From the NCBI RefSeq assembly GCF_022836495.1, contig NZ_BQXM01000015.1, positions 1-64,000 on the forward strand: DNA of 64,000 nt, given 5' to 3'. Each line of letters begins with the position of its first letter. The stretch's first letter is position 1. A model generated the notes under the pieces. The model was not told where the DNA came from. It did not search any database and worked only from the letters and a program-made list of their open reading frames with translations. The stretch comes from Desulforhabdus sp. TSK. GTDB lineage: Bacteria > Desulfobacterota > Syntrophobacteria > Syntrophobacterales > Syntrophobacteraceae. Below are positions 1 to 9,327 of the stretch, piece after piece. A program made the translations under genes and the position numbers.

Positions 1-155
1 AGGGAATCGAGGAGCTCCATCACAGGGTCGAAATTGAGGTGAGTAAAAATAACGAGCTCCCGGGTATGAGCCGCCACGCATTTCCAGAATTGAGGGTCAT
101 CAACGGATGTGAGGAAATAGTTCTCGAGGTGTTTCAGGTATTCAGAATGGCACAT
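1..155 (-). CDS. Partial gene of unknown function, 5' end only
   Basis: An open frame of 51 codons starts at ATG 155 on the minus strand and leaves the window at base 1 without a stop. A strong Shine-Dalgarno (GGGAGG) lies about 10 bases before the ATG, which makes a real start likely. The N-terminus is acidic and aromatic (reading MCHSEYLKHLENYF at its start). I do not recognise the family. A transposase N-terminus is possible but unproven. It lies beyond the leader-distal end of the CRISPR array and points away from it. Confidence 0.55.
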   Translation of the reverse strand, partial: MCHSEYLKHLENYFLTSVDDPQFWKCVAAHTRELVIFTHLNFDPVMELLDS

Positions 156-426
156 ATGGAATTCACCTCCCTTCCGTAGAGAATGGTGGCGACCTGTCCA
201 TTACACCAAACTTAAGCTAAATCATGTGGCGGGCTTTGTCCATAGAATTGGAATAAAAAGAAATTTGGCAGATTATCCGTCAATGATCCATGAATTTCCG
301 AGAGTTTTATCTGCCTATAGAAAAAATGATTGAGAAATGCCTGACTCTATACTTTTCTCAATCTAAAATAAGGACTTATATTTCCGAGAGACCTCTAGAA
401 AAGAGGTTGAGATGAAAGTTTCCATA
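156..426. other. AT-rich intergenic flank of the CRISPR array
   Basis: This stretch has no open frame with a ribosome site and no recognisable repeat. It is AT-rich from about 215 to 426. It separates the partial gene at the window edge from the leader-distal repeat. It may hold the promoter of the partial gene and the end of the pre-crRNA transcript; neither is clear. Confidence 0.4.
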
Positions 427-3400
427 GTTTCAATCCACGCCCCCGCGTGAGGGGCGACGGGTCAGGTAGGACTCTGCTTCGCTGTAGCGAATGTTTCAAT
501 CCACGCCCCCGCGTGAGGGGCGACTTCAGGACTAAAGCCCAGGCCATCAAGGCGGCTGGGTTTCAATCCACGCCCCCGCGTGAGGGGCGACGGGGCTTCC
601 AAAGCTGGGAACTCTTGCCTCTACCTGTTTCAATCCACGCCCCCGCGTGAGGGGCGACCCTCTCTCATCCTTGAGGAGGGCACTCAGGTGCTGTTTCAAT
701 CCACGCCCCCGCGTGAGGGGCGACGAGATTCCCCACGCAGAGATTTTTCGCTGTCCAGGTTTCAATCCACGCCCCCGCGTGAGGGGCGACAATGGAAAGA
801 CCTCGAGGGTGGGGGTTATTATCTGTTTCAATCCACGCCCCCGCGTGAGGGGCGACCGCTCCTTCCCTGGGAATATAGGTCATCCAGTTGGTTTCAATCC
901 ACGCCCCCGCGTGAGGGGCGACGACATGATGCCCTTCCAAAACTCTATGTAACCTGTTTCAATCCACGCCCCCGCGTGAGGGGCGACAAATTCTGAATTA
1001 CGTTTTAGCCCGTCGTCGATTGTTTCAATCCACGCCCCCGCGTGAGGGGCGACTCCAGGTAGAGGCGTTCAGCGGCCTCAGTTAGAGTTTCAATCCACGC
1101 CCCCGCGTGAGGGGCGACGTAAAGTCCCATTTTACCCTCCAACAATCACGCAGTTTCAATCCACGCCCCCGCGTGAGGGGCGACGGACACGGACAAGCTG
1201 GACAAGGCCGAGCAGATGTTTCAATCCACGCCCCCGCGTGAGGGGCGACCCTTGCGTAACACTTTTCCCAGCAATCTGAGCAAGTTTCAATCCACGCCCC
1301 CGCGTGAGGGGCGACGGGAAGTATTTGGCTAGCATATAGTTGATAAAACGGTTTCAATCCACGCCCCCGCGTGAGGGGCGACGTAGTACTGAAACTTCCA
1401 CCATTAAACCAAACTTGTTTCAATCCACGCCCCCGCGTGAGGGGCGACAGCGATCAAGATAAACCGTGTGTTGAATCCCTTAGTTTCAATCCACGCCCCC
1501 GCGTGAGGGGCGACGGGTCTCAATGTGGACAAAGTCGAGAGTCACTGGTTTCAATCCACGCCCCCGCGTGAGGGGCGACAGCCCTGTCTGTTGCCCGGAC
1601 CCTCACCAGGGCGTTTCAATCCACGCCCCCGCGTGAGGGGCGACAGCCCTGTCTGTTGCCCGGACCCTCACCAGGGCGTTTCAATCCACGCCCCCGCGTG
1701 AGGGGCGACTCACGGTCCAGGAGTGTATTGTCGGCTTCCATCGGTTTCAATCCACGCCCCCGCGTGAGGGGCGACGCCATCCGGGTGCCTCACTTCGAGC
1801 TTACAGCTGAGTTTCAATCCACGCCCCCGCGTGAGGGGCGACATCTTGAGTTCAGGAAGTGTAACCCTCAGATCGAGTTTCAATCCACGCCCCCGCGTGA
1901 GGGGCGACCCTGGTACGGTACCAGGGATTCCTTGAGGGATCAGTTTCAATCCACGCCCCCGCGTGAGGGGCGACCGGGAGTACAGCTCATGCAAAACCAC
2001 CATCGAGCATGTTTCAATCCACGCCCCCGCGTGAGGGGCGACGTGCTTGGTCTTCGGACGATAGCAACTGAGCCTTGTTTCAATCCACGCCCCCGCGTGA
2101 GGGGCGACGGCACACCATCGCCCACGTTGTCGATGGAGACATGTTTCAATCCACGCCCCCGCGTGAGGGGCGACAGCGTTCGCCTTGGTGGTAAAGTGTG
2201 CTGTGCTGTTTCAATCCACGCCCCCGCGTGAGGGGCGACCGAGTTAAAGTTACGGACTGGGAAGAGTAAGGACGGTTTCAATCCACGCCCCCGCGTGAGG
2301 GGCGACCTGTATGCCGATGACGTACTGACGTATGTAGCAAGTTTCAATCCACGCCCCCGCGTGAGGGGCGACAAAACTCTATAAACACATCTACCATCCG
2401 TATTCATGTTTCAATCCACGCCCCCGCGTGAGGGGCGACCCGCCGTGGAGGCTAAGTTCCAGGATGTCTACAACGTTTCAATCCACGCCCCCGCGTGAGG
2501 GGCGACTTGAAGGATGTTTTAAAGGATGGAAAGGACCGTGTTTCAATCCACGCCCCCGCGTGAGGGGCGACGAAAGTTTTCTAGAGGATTGCTTAAAGGT
2601 AGGCTTGTTTCAATCCACGCCCCCGCGTGAGGGGCGACAGCTGTACCTCACACCTCAAGGCAACGACCTCCAGTTTCAATCCACGCCCCCGCGTGAGGGG
2701 CGACCACAGCTCAGACACTCACCAGGGCATCTGCCTTGTTTCAATCCACGCCCCCGCGTGAGGGGCGACTCACCTCGGGCACCTCTCTGGTCTTCGAGGG
2801 ACTGTTTCAATCCACGCCCCCGCGTGAGGGGCGACATGTTTCACGTGAAGAGAGGCACACTCAAAATGAGGTTTCAATCCACGCCCCCGCGTGAGGGGCG
2901 ACTGCGAGTGTACACGTGATCCACGGGAGGTACATGTTTCAATCCACGCCCCCGCGTGAGGGGCGACGAAAGCAGTTTCCTCGTGTGATGGTCACACCAG
3001 GTTTCAATCCACGCCCCCGCGTGAGGGGCGACCTCGGGCTTTTTCCAAGTTCTTAACAATCGTGTTGTTTCAATCCACGCCCCCGCGTGAGGGGCGACGA
3101 GCGCTTGCCTTGACTATACTTTAAGCCTGGTGGTTTCAATCCACGCCCCCGCGTGAGGGGCGACTCTTCCATCGTTACAGATTCTGTCGTGTAACCGCGT
3201 TTCAATCCACGCCCCCGCGTGAGGGGCGACGAAGAATGATTCATAAGTTGAAATGGCGTGACACGTTTCAATCCACGCCCCCGCGTGAGGGGCGACGTAG
3301 ATCAGCACTCGAATCACTATTTTGTCCATGGTTTCAATCCACGCCCCCGCGTGAGGGGCGACCGCGCACAAACGTCCATCGAGTTTACGATCTAGCAGTT

Positions 3401-5073
3401 TCAATCCACGCCCCCGCGTGAGGGGCGACTCAGCACAACCAAGGCATATAACCGGCATAGTCGTTTCAATCCACGCCCCCGCGTGAGGGGCGACCCCGCT
3501 TCCGGTTTCCCTGGGCGTCTATGTACCAGTTTCAATCCACGCCCCCGCGTGAGGGGCGACATTTGTTCATAGGTGTGGCCTTGGTTTTGCCGATGTTTCA
3601 ATCCACGCCCCCGCGTGAGGGGCGACGGAGCAAACTGTAGTGCCTTCGAGAAGATCGACAAGTTTCAATCCACGCCCCCGCGTGAGGGGCGACCCATCGG
3701 AAGTCCCAAGCAGTAGCCGCAGCAAAGTTTCAATCCACGCCCCCGCGTGAGGGGCGACGCGGCTTCTGGTCCCAGGCTGGGCGGCATCGCCTGTTTCAAT
3801 CCACGCCCCCGCGTGAGGGGCGACGCCAACGGGTCCACCTGGTCAGCTCTCCAAAAGGTTTCAATCCACGCCCCCGCGTGAGGGGCGACTTTCAAGGTTG
3901 TTATTCAATTAATTGCATTTCTATGTTTCAATCCACGCCCCCGCGTGAGGGGCGACCTGGTAGATGACATCATTGGGGGCATCCTCCGCGTCGTTTCAAT
4001 CCACGCCCCCGCGTGAGGGGCGACCCAGCATGGCCGATTCATTACCGGTCTTGGGCGTGTTTCAATCCACGCCCCCGCGTGAGGGGCGACACAGCTGACG
4101 ATAGAACTCCTAACAGTAATGTTGTTTCAATCCACGCCCCCGCGTGAGGGGCGACGTTACCCGTCAAGATATAGTCCGTATCGGCATCGTTTCAATCCAC
4201 GCCCCCGCGTGAGGGGCGACTGGCAGGGGAGCTCCAGGGGGGGGCTCCCGTTTTAGTTTCAATCCACGCCCCCGCGTGAGGGGCGACTCCGCAGGTGCGG
4301 CGGCTCTCGATTTCTCCGAGAGTTTCAATCCACGCCCCCGCGTGAGGGGCGACGTATTCGCACGAGGCGATGAGGTCATAGGAGAGGTTTCAATCCACGC
4401 CCCCGCGTGAGGGGCGACGCACCCTGGCGTTCTCCTCCAGGGACTCGCCCTGTTTCAATCCACGCCCCCGCGTGAGGGGCGACCGATACTTTCCAGAGCA
4501 TTTGCGATGCGGTCCAGTTTCAATCCACGCCCCCGCGTGAGGGGCGACAACGCATGGCGTCCTCGTCAGGGTCGGGGTGCTGTTTCAATCCACGCCCCCG
4601 CGTGAGGGGCGACGTATTCCGCTCTCGGCTTCTATCGCCGGGGACGGGTTTCAATCCACGCCCCCGCGTGAGGGGCGACCAATGAGTGCAAGATGTTCTT
4701 CAAGGCTGTTGCCGTTTCAATCCACGCCCCCGCGTGAGGGGCGACCAATAGCTATGGACGGATCATGCAATGGGCTTCAGTTTCAATCCACGCCCCCGCG
4801 TGAGGGGCGACGACCGACAGTCCGACAGCTTGGCAATCGTCCAGGTTTCAATCCACGCCCCCGCGTGAGGGGCGACAGCGACTCGCTTAGGACAGTTTGT
4901 CGTGGTATCGTTTCAATCCACGCCCCCGCGTGAGGGGCGACAGGTGTGCATGGGTGTAGCCTGAGCTTTGCCGATGTTTCAATCCACGCCCCCGCGTGAG
5001 GGGCGACACAGCTTCGACGCAGCACACCTATGTGCAACTGTGTTTCAATCCACGCCCCCGCGTGAGGGGCGAC
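427..5073 (-). CRISPR. Type I-C CRISPR array, 71 repeats and 70 spacers
   Basis: I count 71 copies of a 32-bp repeat that on the plus strand begins GTTTCAATCCACGC and ends GTGAGGGGCGAC. Spacers are about 32-36 bp and the mean period is about 66 bp. All repeats read appear identical, including the one at 427. The minus-strand repeat begins GTCGCCCCTCACGCG and ends GTGGATTGAAAC, the classical I-C sequence, with an inverted GCCCC..GGGGC stem. Transcription should therefore run from the cas2 side (5073) towards 427, placing the newest spacers near 5073. There is one exact spacer duplication and one diverged spacer pair. Open frames in this array are artefacts of the repeat. Confidence 0.99.
1580..1677. 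repeat. Exactly duplicated spacer (1580-1612 and 1645-1677)
   Basis: Two neighbouring spacers are identical over 33 bp (AGCCCTGTCTG...CACCAGGGC) and are separated by a single repeat. This looks like a one-unit duplication of repeat plus spacer, by slippage or recombination, in the older half of the array. Confidence 0.97.
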
Positions 5074-5254
5074 TGCGGCATCTCTAACTATCTGAAAGTG
5101 CCGCTTGTTTAACCATCAATTCGCGAACTCTTTCAAATCTCGACTCCCGAGGAGATCAACTGATCGAGCGCGAACCGATAATCCATTGTTTCCAAATGAT
5201 TACAGCACTGCGAACCTACCGGGGATGATATGTGTGCTTGAGGTTCGCGATGTC
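5074..5254 (-). promoter_or_regulatory. CRISPR leader
   Basis: This is the non-coding stretch between the cas2 stop and the first (leader-proximal) repeat at 5042-5073. In I-C loci this position holds the pre-crRNA promoter and the integration site for new spacers. On the minus strand it contains repeated GGTTCGC(A/G) motifs and a CGCGAACC motif, which could be binding sites. I could not identify the -10/-35 with confidence. Confidence 0.75.
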
Positions 5255-5545
5255 TCAGGCAATCAACGGCCCTTCCTGGTCAAAGGAGGGTTTTGCGCCG
5301 ACATGCTCTATCCGTTTTTGCCAGTTGGCACCCAGAAAATAAAAACGGAGGCTATCCTCGGAGAGGTCAATGACTTCTTCCAATTTTTTCCGCAATAAGG
5401 TCCATTGCGCTGGGTCCACTATACATTCAAAAACAGAATATTGGACTCGCTGTCCGTGGTTTTTACAGATTCTTGCCACTCTCCGGAGGCGACGCTGCCC
5501 GCTCGTGTCGGAGGTGGCAACATCATAGCTGACCAATACCATCAT
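5255..5545 (-). CDS. cas2: CRISPR-associated endoribonuclease/integration factor Cas2
   Basis: This 96-residue protein has the usual Cas2 length. It starts [13 protein letters not shown], with the aspartate of the first ferredoxin-fold strand at the family position, and then has the [14 protein letters not shown] helix and a YSVFEC strand typical of type I-C Cas2. Cas2 dimers bridge two Cas1 dimers to form the spacer-integration complex. The gene starts 6 bp after the cas1 stop, so the two are probably translated together. It is the last cas gene before the leader. Confidence 0.97.
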   Translation of the reverse strand: MMVLVSYDVATSDTSGQRRLRRVARICKNHGQRVQYSVFECIVDPAQWTLLRKKLEEVIDLSEDSLRFYFLGANWQKRIEHVGAKPSFDQEGPLIA

Positions 5546-5551
5546 GACTCA

Positions 5552-6583
5552 TCACCTCCAAACAAACGGCGGATAGCCATCCAAATCTCCTCTCAGATGG
5601 CGTGCAAGCAAAAGCGCCTGCACATGGAAAAGAACCCCGACGGCAACCTTTTCTCCCAGAAAAGGATGTTGAATTTCATCCTGTTTGCGTTTTTGGTAAG
5701 CCACGATGACAGCCTTCCGAGTATCATCCGTCATGGTGACAGCCCCCGTTTCGGTTTGAATAAAACCTTTGGGATTCACCTGGCCGAGATTGATCAGAGA
5801 TAACACGAGGCGATCCGCCAGGAACGGTCGGAATTCTTCCATTAAGTCCAGTGCTAGACCGGGCCGTCCAGGTCGGTCGCGGTGGAGAAAGCCCACTGCA
5901 GGATCAAGTCCGACCCCCTCGAGGGCTGAACGTATGTCATGGAGCAGAAGAGTGTATAGAAAAGACAACAGGCAATTGACGTTGTCCAATGGCGGGCGGC
6001 GATTCCGGCCTTTAAAGATGAAGCCATCCTTCTGGTGAGTGATGAGGTCATCGAAAACACTGAAATAAGTTCGGGCTATTTCTCCCTCGATCCCTCTCAG
6101 AGCATCCAAATCTTCAGTGGCCTCAAGTCGTTTCAACGCCTTGCCCAGCAGTGCTATGGATTGCTCCATCTCGGTTTGGGTTATTTTATCCCCATGGTCT
6201 CGCAGTGCCCGCTGCAAAACGGTGCGTGCATTGGCGATCTTGCCCGTCAGAAAAAACCTTGCCATTGCTGCGGAAAAGTTTGGTGAATCCGCACGGCGAT
6301 ATTGCTCCCGCCGAAGCAAAACATTCCCCGCCACAGGCCCCTGTACTCGCGCCAAGAATCGGCCGTTTTCCGTGAGAAAGCTGAGGCCCACGTTGTTTTC
6401 AGCGCAAAAGCCCATGAGAAAAGGGCTGCAACTGACTCTCCCGAAGCAGACAACGCCACCCAGAGTATGTACTGGGATCTGGAGACGCTTTTCTCCATCC
6501 ACAGAAACCAGTACGGTTTCGCCCTCTTTGGACAGGTACGCTCCCTGAGTGGTAACATATAAAGTATTGAGGAGCTTTTTCAT
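5552..6583 (-). CDS. cas1: CRISPR-associated integrase Cas1 (type I-C)
   Basis: This 343-residue Cas1 cuts and joins DNA to insert new spacers at the leader-repeat junction. Expected metal ligands are visible: E166 in GIEGEIA, H234 in FLHRDRPG, and D246/E249 in LDLMEEFRP. An N-terminal beta domain (about 1-85) precedes the helical catalytic domain. The start is ATG 6583 with a strong AAAGGAGG site just upstream. The normal I-C order would place it directly after cas4. Here about 830 bp, including two small genes and a short inverted-repeat element, separate cas4 from cas1. Confidence 0.98.
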   Translation of the reverse strand: MKKLLNTLYVTTQGAYLSKEGETVLVSVDGEKRLQIPVHTLGGVVCFGRVSCSPFLMGFCAENNVGLSFLTENGRFLARVQGPVAGNVLLRREQYRRADSPNFSAAMARFFLTGKIANARTVLQRALRDHGDKITQTEMEQSIALLGKALKRLEATEDLDALRGIEGEIARTYFSVFDDLITHQKDGFIFKGRNRRPPLDNVNCLLSFLYTLLLHDIRSALEGVGLDPAVGFLHRDRPGRPGLALDLMEEFRPFLADRLVLSLINLGQVNPKGFIQTETGAVTMTDDTRKAVIVAYQKRKQDEIQHPFLGEKVAVGVLFHVQALLLARHLRGDLDGYPPFVWR

Positions 6584-6655
6584 GTCCCTCCTTTACACAA
6601 CCCAAATACCTCCGTTCGATGGATTATGGATTATTGTTCTATCGTCGCATCTTTC

Positions 6656-6694
6656 GAGCGATAACTTGCCAATCCGCAAAAAATACTATCGCTC
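6656..6694. repeat. Inverted repeat in the cas1 5' region
   Basis: GAGCGATA (6656-6663) and TATCGCTC (6687-6694) form an 8-bp perfect stem with a 23-nt loop, between the DUF2442 stop and cas1. There is no T-tract after it, so it is not a classical terminator. It could be an operator or an mRNA processing or stability hairpin. Confidence 0.5.
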
Positions 6695-6702
6695 AAAGGG
6701 GG

Positions 6703-6948
6703 TTAATTGGAAATGGGCCGACTGTCCAGATAGAGTGTATCCGGACAGAGATCCTGCCCATTTAACCATTGGATGCTTCCCAGAATGGGTCTAACGGAAT
6801 TGAACAGTTGCATATCTCTCAATTCCCCGAAAATTCCTTTCTCGAGGTAGGGCCGTACATCAAATCTGCGGACTTCCCCATTAGTGAATTTAAGGGTGAG
6901 AGAATAATCCGGGTTAGGCTTGACTTCGACAACACGTGGATTCACCAT
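6703..6948 (-). CDS. DUF2442 family small protein (partner of DUF4160)
   Basis: This 81-residue protein has a typical DUF2442 layout: VxxVxPxxDYxLxLxFxNGExRxFDVRPYL, then GIFxxLRD and a C-terminal IQWxxGQDLCPDTLY. DUF2442 proteins are often encoded next to DUF4160 proteins, and such pairs have been suggested to be toxin-antitoxin-like; the biochemistry is unsettled. It starts at ATG 6948 with TTAGGAGGAC just upstream. That Shine-Dalgarno belongs to one of two 9-bp copies made when a small element inserted upstream (6961-7114). It reads with the cas genes, between cas4 and cas1. Confidence 0.85.
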   Translation of the reverse strand: MVNPRVVEVKPNPDYSLTLKFTNGEVRRFDVRPYLEKGIFGELRDMQLFNSVRPILGSIQWLNGQDLCPDTLYLDSRPISN

Positions 6949-6960
6949 GTCCTCCTAACG

Positions 6961-7114
6961 TAGGGCGTCTAAAAAGGGACTGAATCGCCCAGATTCTGTA
7001 CCTGGTTTTTGGTCTCCCGGATTTTCCGGGAAAATGGCCGCCACATCTTGACTTGGGAGGCTTTTGCCGGGTCCAAAAACCGGGCAACGACCCAAAGCCG
7101 ATTTGGACGCCCTA
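6961..7114. mobile_element. 154-bp MITE-like element with 9-bp target duplication
   Basis: The ends are inverted repeats, TAGGGCGTC(T/C)AAA at each side (12 of 13 match), and the interior folds back further (CCTGGTTTTTGG against CCAAAAACCGGG). It is flanked by identical 9-bp copies of CTCCTAACG (6952-6960 and 7115-7123), a target-site duplication. It has no coding capacity of its own; a 67-codon frame crossing it is spurious. The target lay exactly at the junction of the two small genes. The duplication restored both the TAG stop of the DUF4160 gene and the GGAG site of the DUF2442 gene. Confidence 0.88.
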
Positions 7115-7117
7115 CTC

Positions 7118-7387
7118 CTAACGTAATGGCTCGATTTTGAAAATGGGCTGCCCCTGACTGGCCAATTCCCAATCAGCTATGAGCTCATCCCTGTGAATTT
7201 CAATCCATGCCTGAACCAATTTTGTTTTATTGGCAGGTATGGTGCCATCGATGAGTTCACCGTCAGGAATCGAAAATACAGCATCGTTTTCCTGATACCT
7301 CACATGGATGTGAGGTAAGCTATGTTGTCGATTATCAAAGAAGTACATTGAAATAATGATACCATAAAACATGGCGATAACACTCAT
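7118..7387 (-). CDS. DUF4160 family small protein
   Basis: This 89-residue protein has the hallmark DUF4160 sequence: FYGIIISMYFFDN, then LPHIHVRYQENDAVFSI, then LVQAWIEIHRDELIADWELA and a terminal IEPL. It starts at ATG 7387 behind AAAGGAGG, 31 bp after the cas4 stop, so it is probably read on the cas transcript. Its stop codon TAG lies in the right copy of the 9-bp target duplication of the neighbouring element. Function is unknown. The pairing with DUF2442 suggests a two-component toxin-antitoxin-like unit, which is inference. Confidence 0.85.
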   Translation of the reverse strand: MSVIAMFYGIIISMYFFDNRQHSLPHIHVRYQENDAVFSIPDGELIDGTIPANKTKLVQAWIEIHRDELIADWELASQGQPIFKIEPLR

Positions 7388-7418
7388 TCATCCTCCTTTA
7401 TCTCATGAGCAACCCCCT

Positions 7419-8075
7419 TCACTCTCCCATGATGTCAGCGAGATACCGGGTGACAGTGTGCTTACCGCCGGTGGCCTTGGGGAGGCACAAAGAAATAAAC
7501 GAACAGGATTCACATTTTTCATCATACTTCGCGGGCGGTGTCATGCGTGAATCGAACAAGTCGTGCAGGCGGCCGGCAGTCTCTTCGGTCTTCCTGCGGA
7601 GGTCTGCATCGAAAAGGACATCCACCCGACGACGGGTCTTGCCATAGAAGAGCGCACCCCTGGGTACCTCGATGCTCAACATCTCTTCCAAGCACATGGC
7701 CTGAGCGCAAAGTTGAACTTTGTCCCAAAGCTCCTTCTTGGGCCGCCCACGCTTATACTCTACGGGGAAAGGCCGCCAACGAATCGAGCCAAACCGGTTC
7801 TCTACTTTCCCGCCTTCCTCCCGATGAAACTCTACCGCATCGGCCTTTCCCGTCAACCCGAGCCGCAGCGAGCACAAAGGCAAACTGAACGCCAACCGCA
7901 CATCCCCCCTGGATTCGCTGCGGCCGGAATCCACACGTTCATGCATGACACGGCCCTCGGCCGTATAAAGGTTTTCCACCCAAAGCTGTTCGATGTGGAT
8001 GAGGGCGCACTGCCTCTCACAGAAGAGCAGGTGCTGCAGGGCGGATATGGGGAGAAGCTCGTCTTCGGAATACAT
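7419..8075 (-). CDS. cas4: CRISPR-associated exonuclease Cas4 (type I-C)
   Basis: This 218-residue RecB-family nuclease trims and orients prespacers so that spacers are taken next to a correct PAM. Cysteines for a 4Fe-4S cluster are present: one or more near the N-terminus (LLFCERQC, C19/C23) and three at the C-terminus (C188, C191, C197 in CESCSFISLC). The nuclease core shows GKADAVEFH and PVEYKRG. It follows cas7 by 2 bp. In many I-C loci cas4 is followed directly by cas1; here the DUF4160/DUF2442 pair intervenes. Confidence 0.96.
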   Translation of the reverse strand: MYSEDELLPISALQHLLFCERQCALIHIEQLWVENLYTAEGRVMHERVDSGRSESRGDVRLAFSLPLCSLRLGLTGKADAVEFHREEGGKVENRFGSIRWRPFPVEYKRGRPKKELWDKVQLCAQAMCLEEMLSIEVPRGALFYGKTRRRVDVLFDADLRRKTEETAGRLHDLFDSRMTPPAKYDEKCESCSFISLCLPKATGGKHTVTRYLADIMGE

Positions 8076-8077
8076 CG

Positions 8078-8944
8078 CTACACCTTTTCCTCGATGCTTA
8101 CACCGGAGGGCACAGCGGCATTGTCCAAGCTGACAGTATAATCTGCAAAGGATCTTGCCGGCCCATCAGCACCCTTGCTGCGCTCTACCTTCACCAGATC
8201 AAACAGCTTATGCGCAGGTGCCTTTCCCATCTTTGAATCGTGCTTGAAAACGATCAGCTTGCGGGTCGCCATCTCTCCACGAGCGGCTGAACGGTCGTGA
8301 TCGAACATGTCGGCCAGGGCTTCCCAAAACAATTTCAAATCATCCTCGGAAAAGCCGGTCTGTTCGGCCAGAGGCGCTGAAATGAAGCCATGGCATCGGT
8401 AGAGGGCATAGGGCACGGTGAATTTTCGTCCCATGGTGCGGTTATCACCCTGCTGCTTTTCCGCCTCCGCTTCGGTGGCCACAGCCATGCGGGTGATACT
8501 GTGTTCCAGCGGTACAATCTGGTCTATACTGCGAGAAAAAGTGAGCTGTACGGGCCCACGAACCTGGCCGGCATTCTTGCCTGTGGACATGACTGCACCG
8601 AAGGTCCGCACATCAAAATAGGTTTTGCACATATGCTGCCGGGCGGCCTCGGTCTTTTCACCTTTCTCCTTCTCTTTGACTTCTTCTACTTCATGAGCCT
8701 GATCTATCAGGTTGTTTAATATGGCTTTCTCTTTTATGAAAATGTCGTAACCGCCTTTGGAACCGTTAGCGAGCAGAACATAGTTGCGCACTTTTCGTTT
8801 CAGGCACACGTCGGTCACCAATCCATGGCCAGTTTCCGGGTCAATACGGGGCAAGTTACCGGCATCAGGATCACCGTTGGGGTTACCGTCTTTCACATCA
8901 AACAAAAGCACGAAGTCGTAGCGGTTCTGAACAGGGTTGCTCAT
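8078..8944 (-). CDS. cas7c: Cascade backbone protein Cas7 (Csd2, type I-C)
   Basis: This 288-residue Cas7 coats the crRNA spacer as the multi-copy backbone of the I-C effector. It has the characteristic start [23 protein letters not shown] and the later [11 protein letters not shown] motif of Csd2. ATG 8944 is preceded by a GGAGTGATACATT site. It lies 20 bp after the cas8c stop. Confidence 0.97.
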   Translation of the reverse strand: MSNPVQNRYDFVLLFDVKDGNPNGDPDAGNLPRIDPETGHGLVTDVCLKRKVRNYVLLANGSKGGYDIFIKEKAILNNLIDQAHEVEEVKEKEKGEKTEAARQHMCKTYFDVRTFGAVMSTGKNAGQVRGPVQLTFSRSIDQIVPLEHSITRMAVATEAEAEKQQGDNRTMGRKFTVPYALYRCHGFISAPLAEQTGFSEDDLKLFWEALADMFDHDRSAARGEMATRKLIVFKHDSKMGKAPAHKLFDLVKVERSKGADGPARSFADYTVSLDNAAVPSGVSIEEKV

Positions 8945-8964
8945 AATGTATCACTCCTTGTAGG

Positions 8965-9327
8965 TTATTGATCTTTCCTGGTGCTCGTGAAAAAAGTTTG
9001 GCGCTGATGATAATAGCCAACGGCGAAACGACCTTGATCGGCCATACTTAAATGTGCGGGAAATTCGTTGAGCCCATCCATGATTTCCCCGATCAGCTTT
9101 TCCAAATTGACTGCCCTCCCTCGACTTTCCAGCTTGCCCAAATGGTGGTTCTTGAGCTTCATTAAGTGGGGAAAGGCAGAGACAGGCGTGGATGAGGCTG
9201 CCCCATAGAAGCGATCGCGAATGGTCGCGTTGATTCCTGGGCTGGCCTCCTCTTGAATCTTCTCCAGCGTTGCGAAAAGTCGCCCCAATCTGTAACCGAC
9301 ATTGTTGTTGCCTGTATCTAAAGACAT
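8965..9327 (-). CDS. cas11c: Internal small subunit Cas11c, in-frame inside cas8c
   Basis: Within cas8c, an in-frame ATG at 9327 is preceded by a near-perfect Shine-Dalgarno (GAAGGAGGTCGGC before the ATG). It would yield a 120-residue helical protein starting MSLDTGNNNVGYRLGRLF. It is established for type I-C that the small subunit Cas11 is made from an internal start in the 3' part of cas8c; position, length and the strong ribosome site all match. That this particular start is used is inferred. Confidence 0.85.
   Translation of the reverse strand: MSLDTGNNNVGYRLGRLFATLEKIQEEASPGINATIRDRFYGAASSTPVSAFPHLMKLKNHHLGKLESRGRAVNLEKLIGEIMDGLNEFPAHLSMADQGRFAVGYYHQRQTFFTSTRKDQ

Noticed and set aside
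447-5037. Many open frames in the CRISPR array on both strands
   Set aside because: They are translations of the 32-bp repeat plus spacers (recurring RPRVRGD, TRGRGLK or APHAGAWIET) and have no ribosome sites.
5105-5398. A 97-codon plus frame in the CRISPR leader and cas2
   Set aside because: It runs antisense through cas2 and the leader, with no supporting signal.
6969-7172. A 67-codon minus frame across the small element in the cas operon
   Set aside because: It spans both element ends and the end of the DUF4160 gene in another frame, with no ribosome site.
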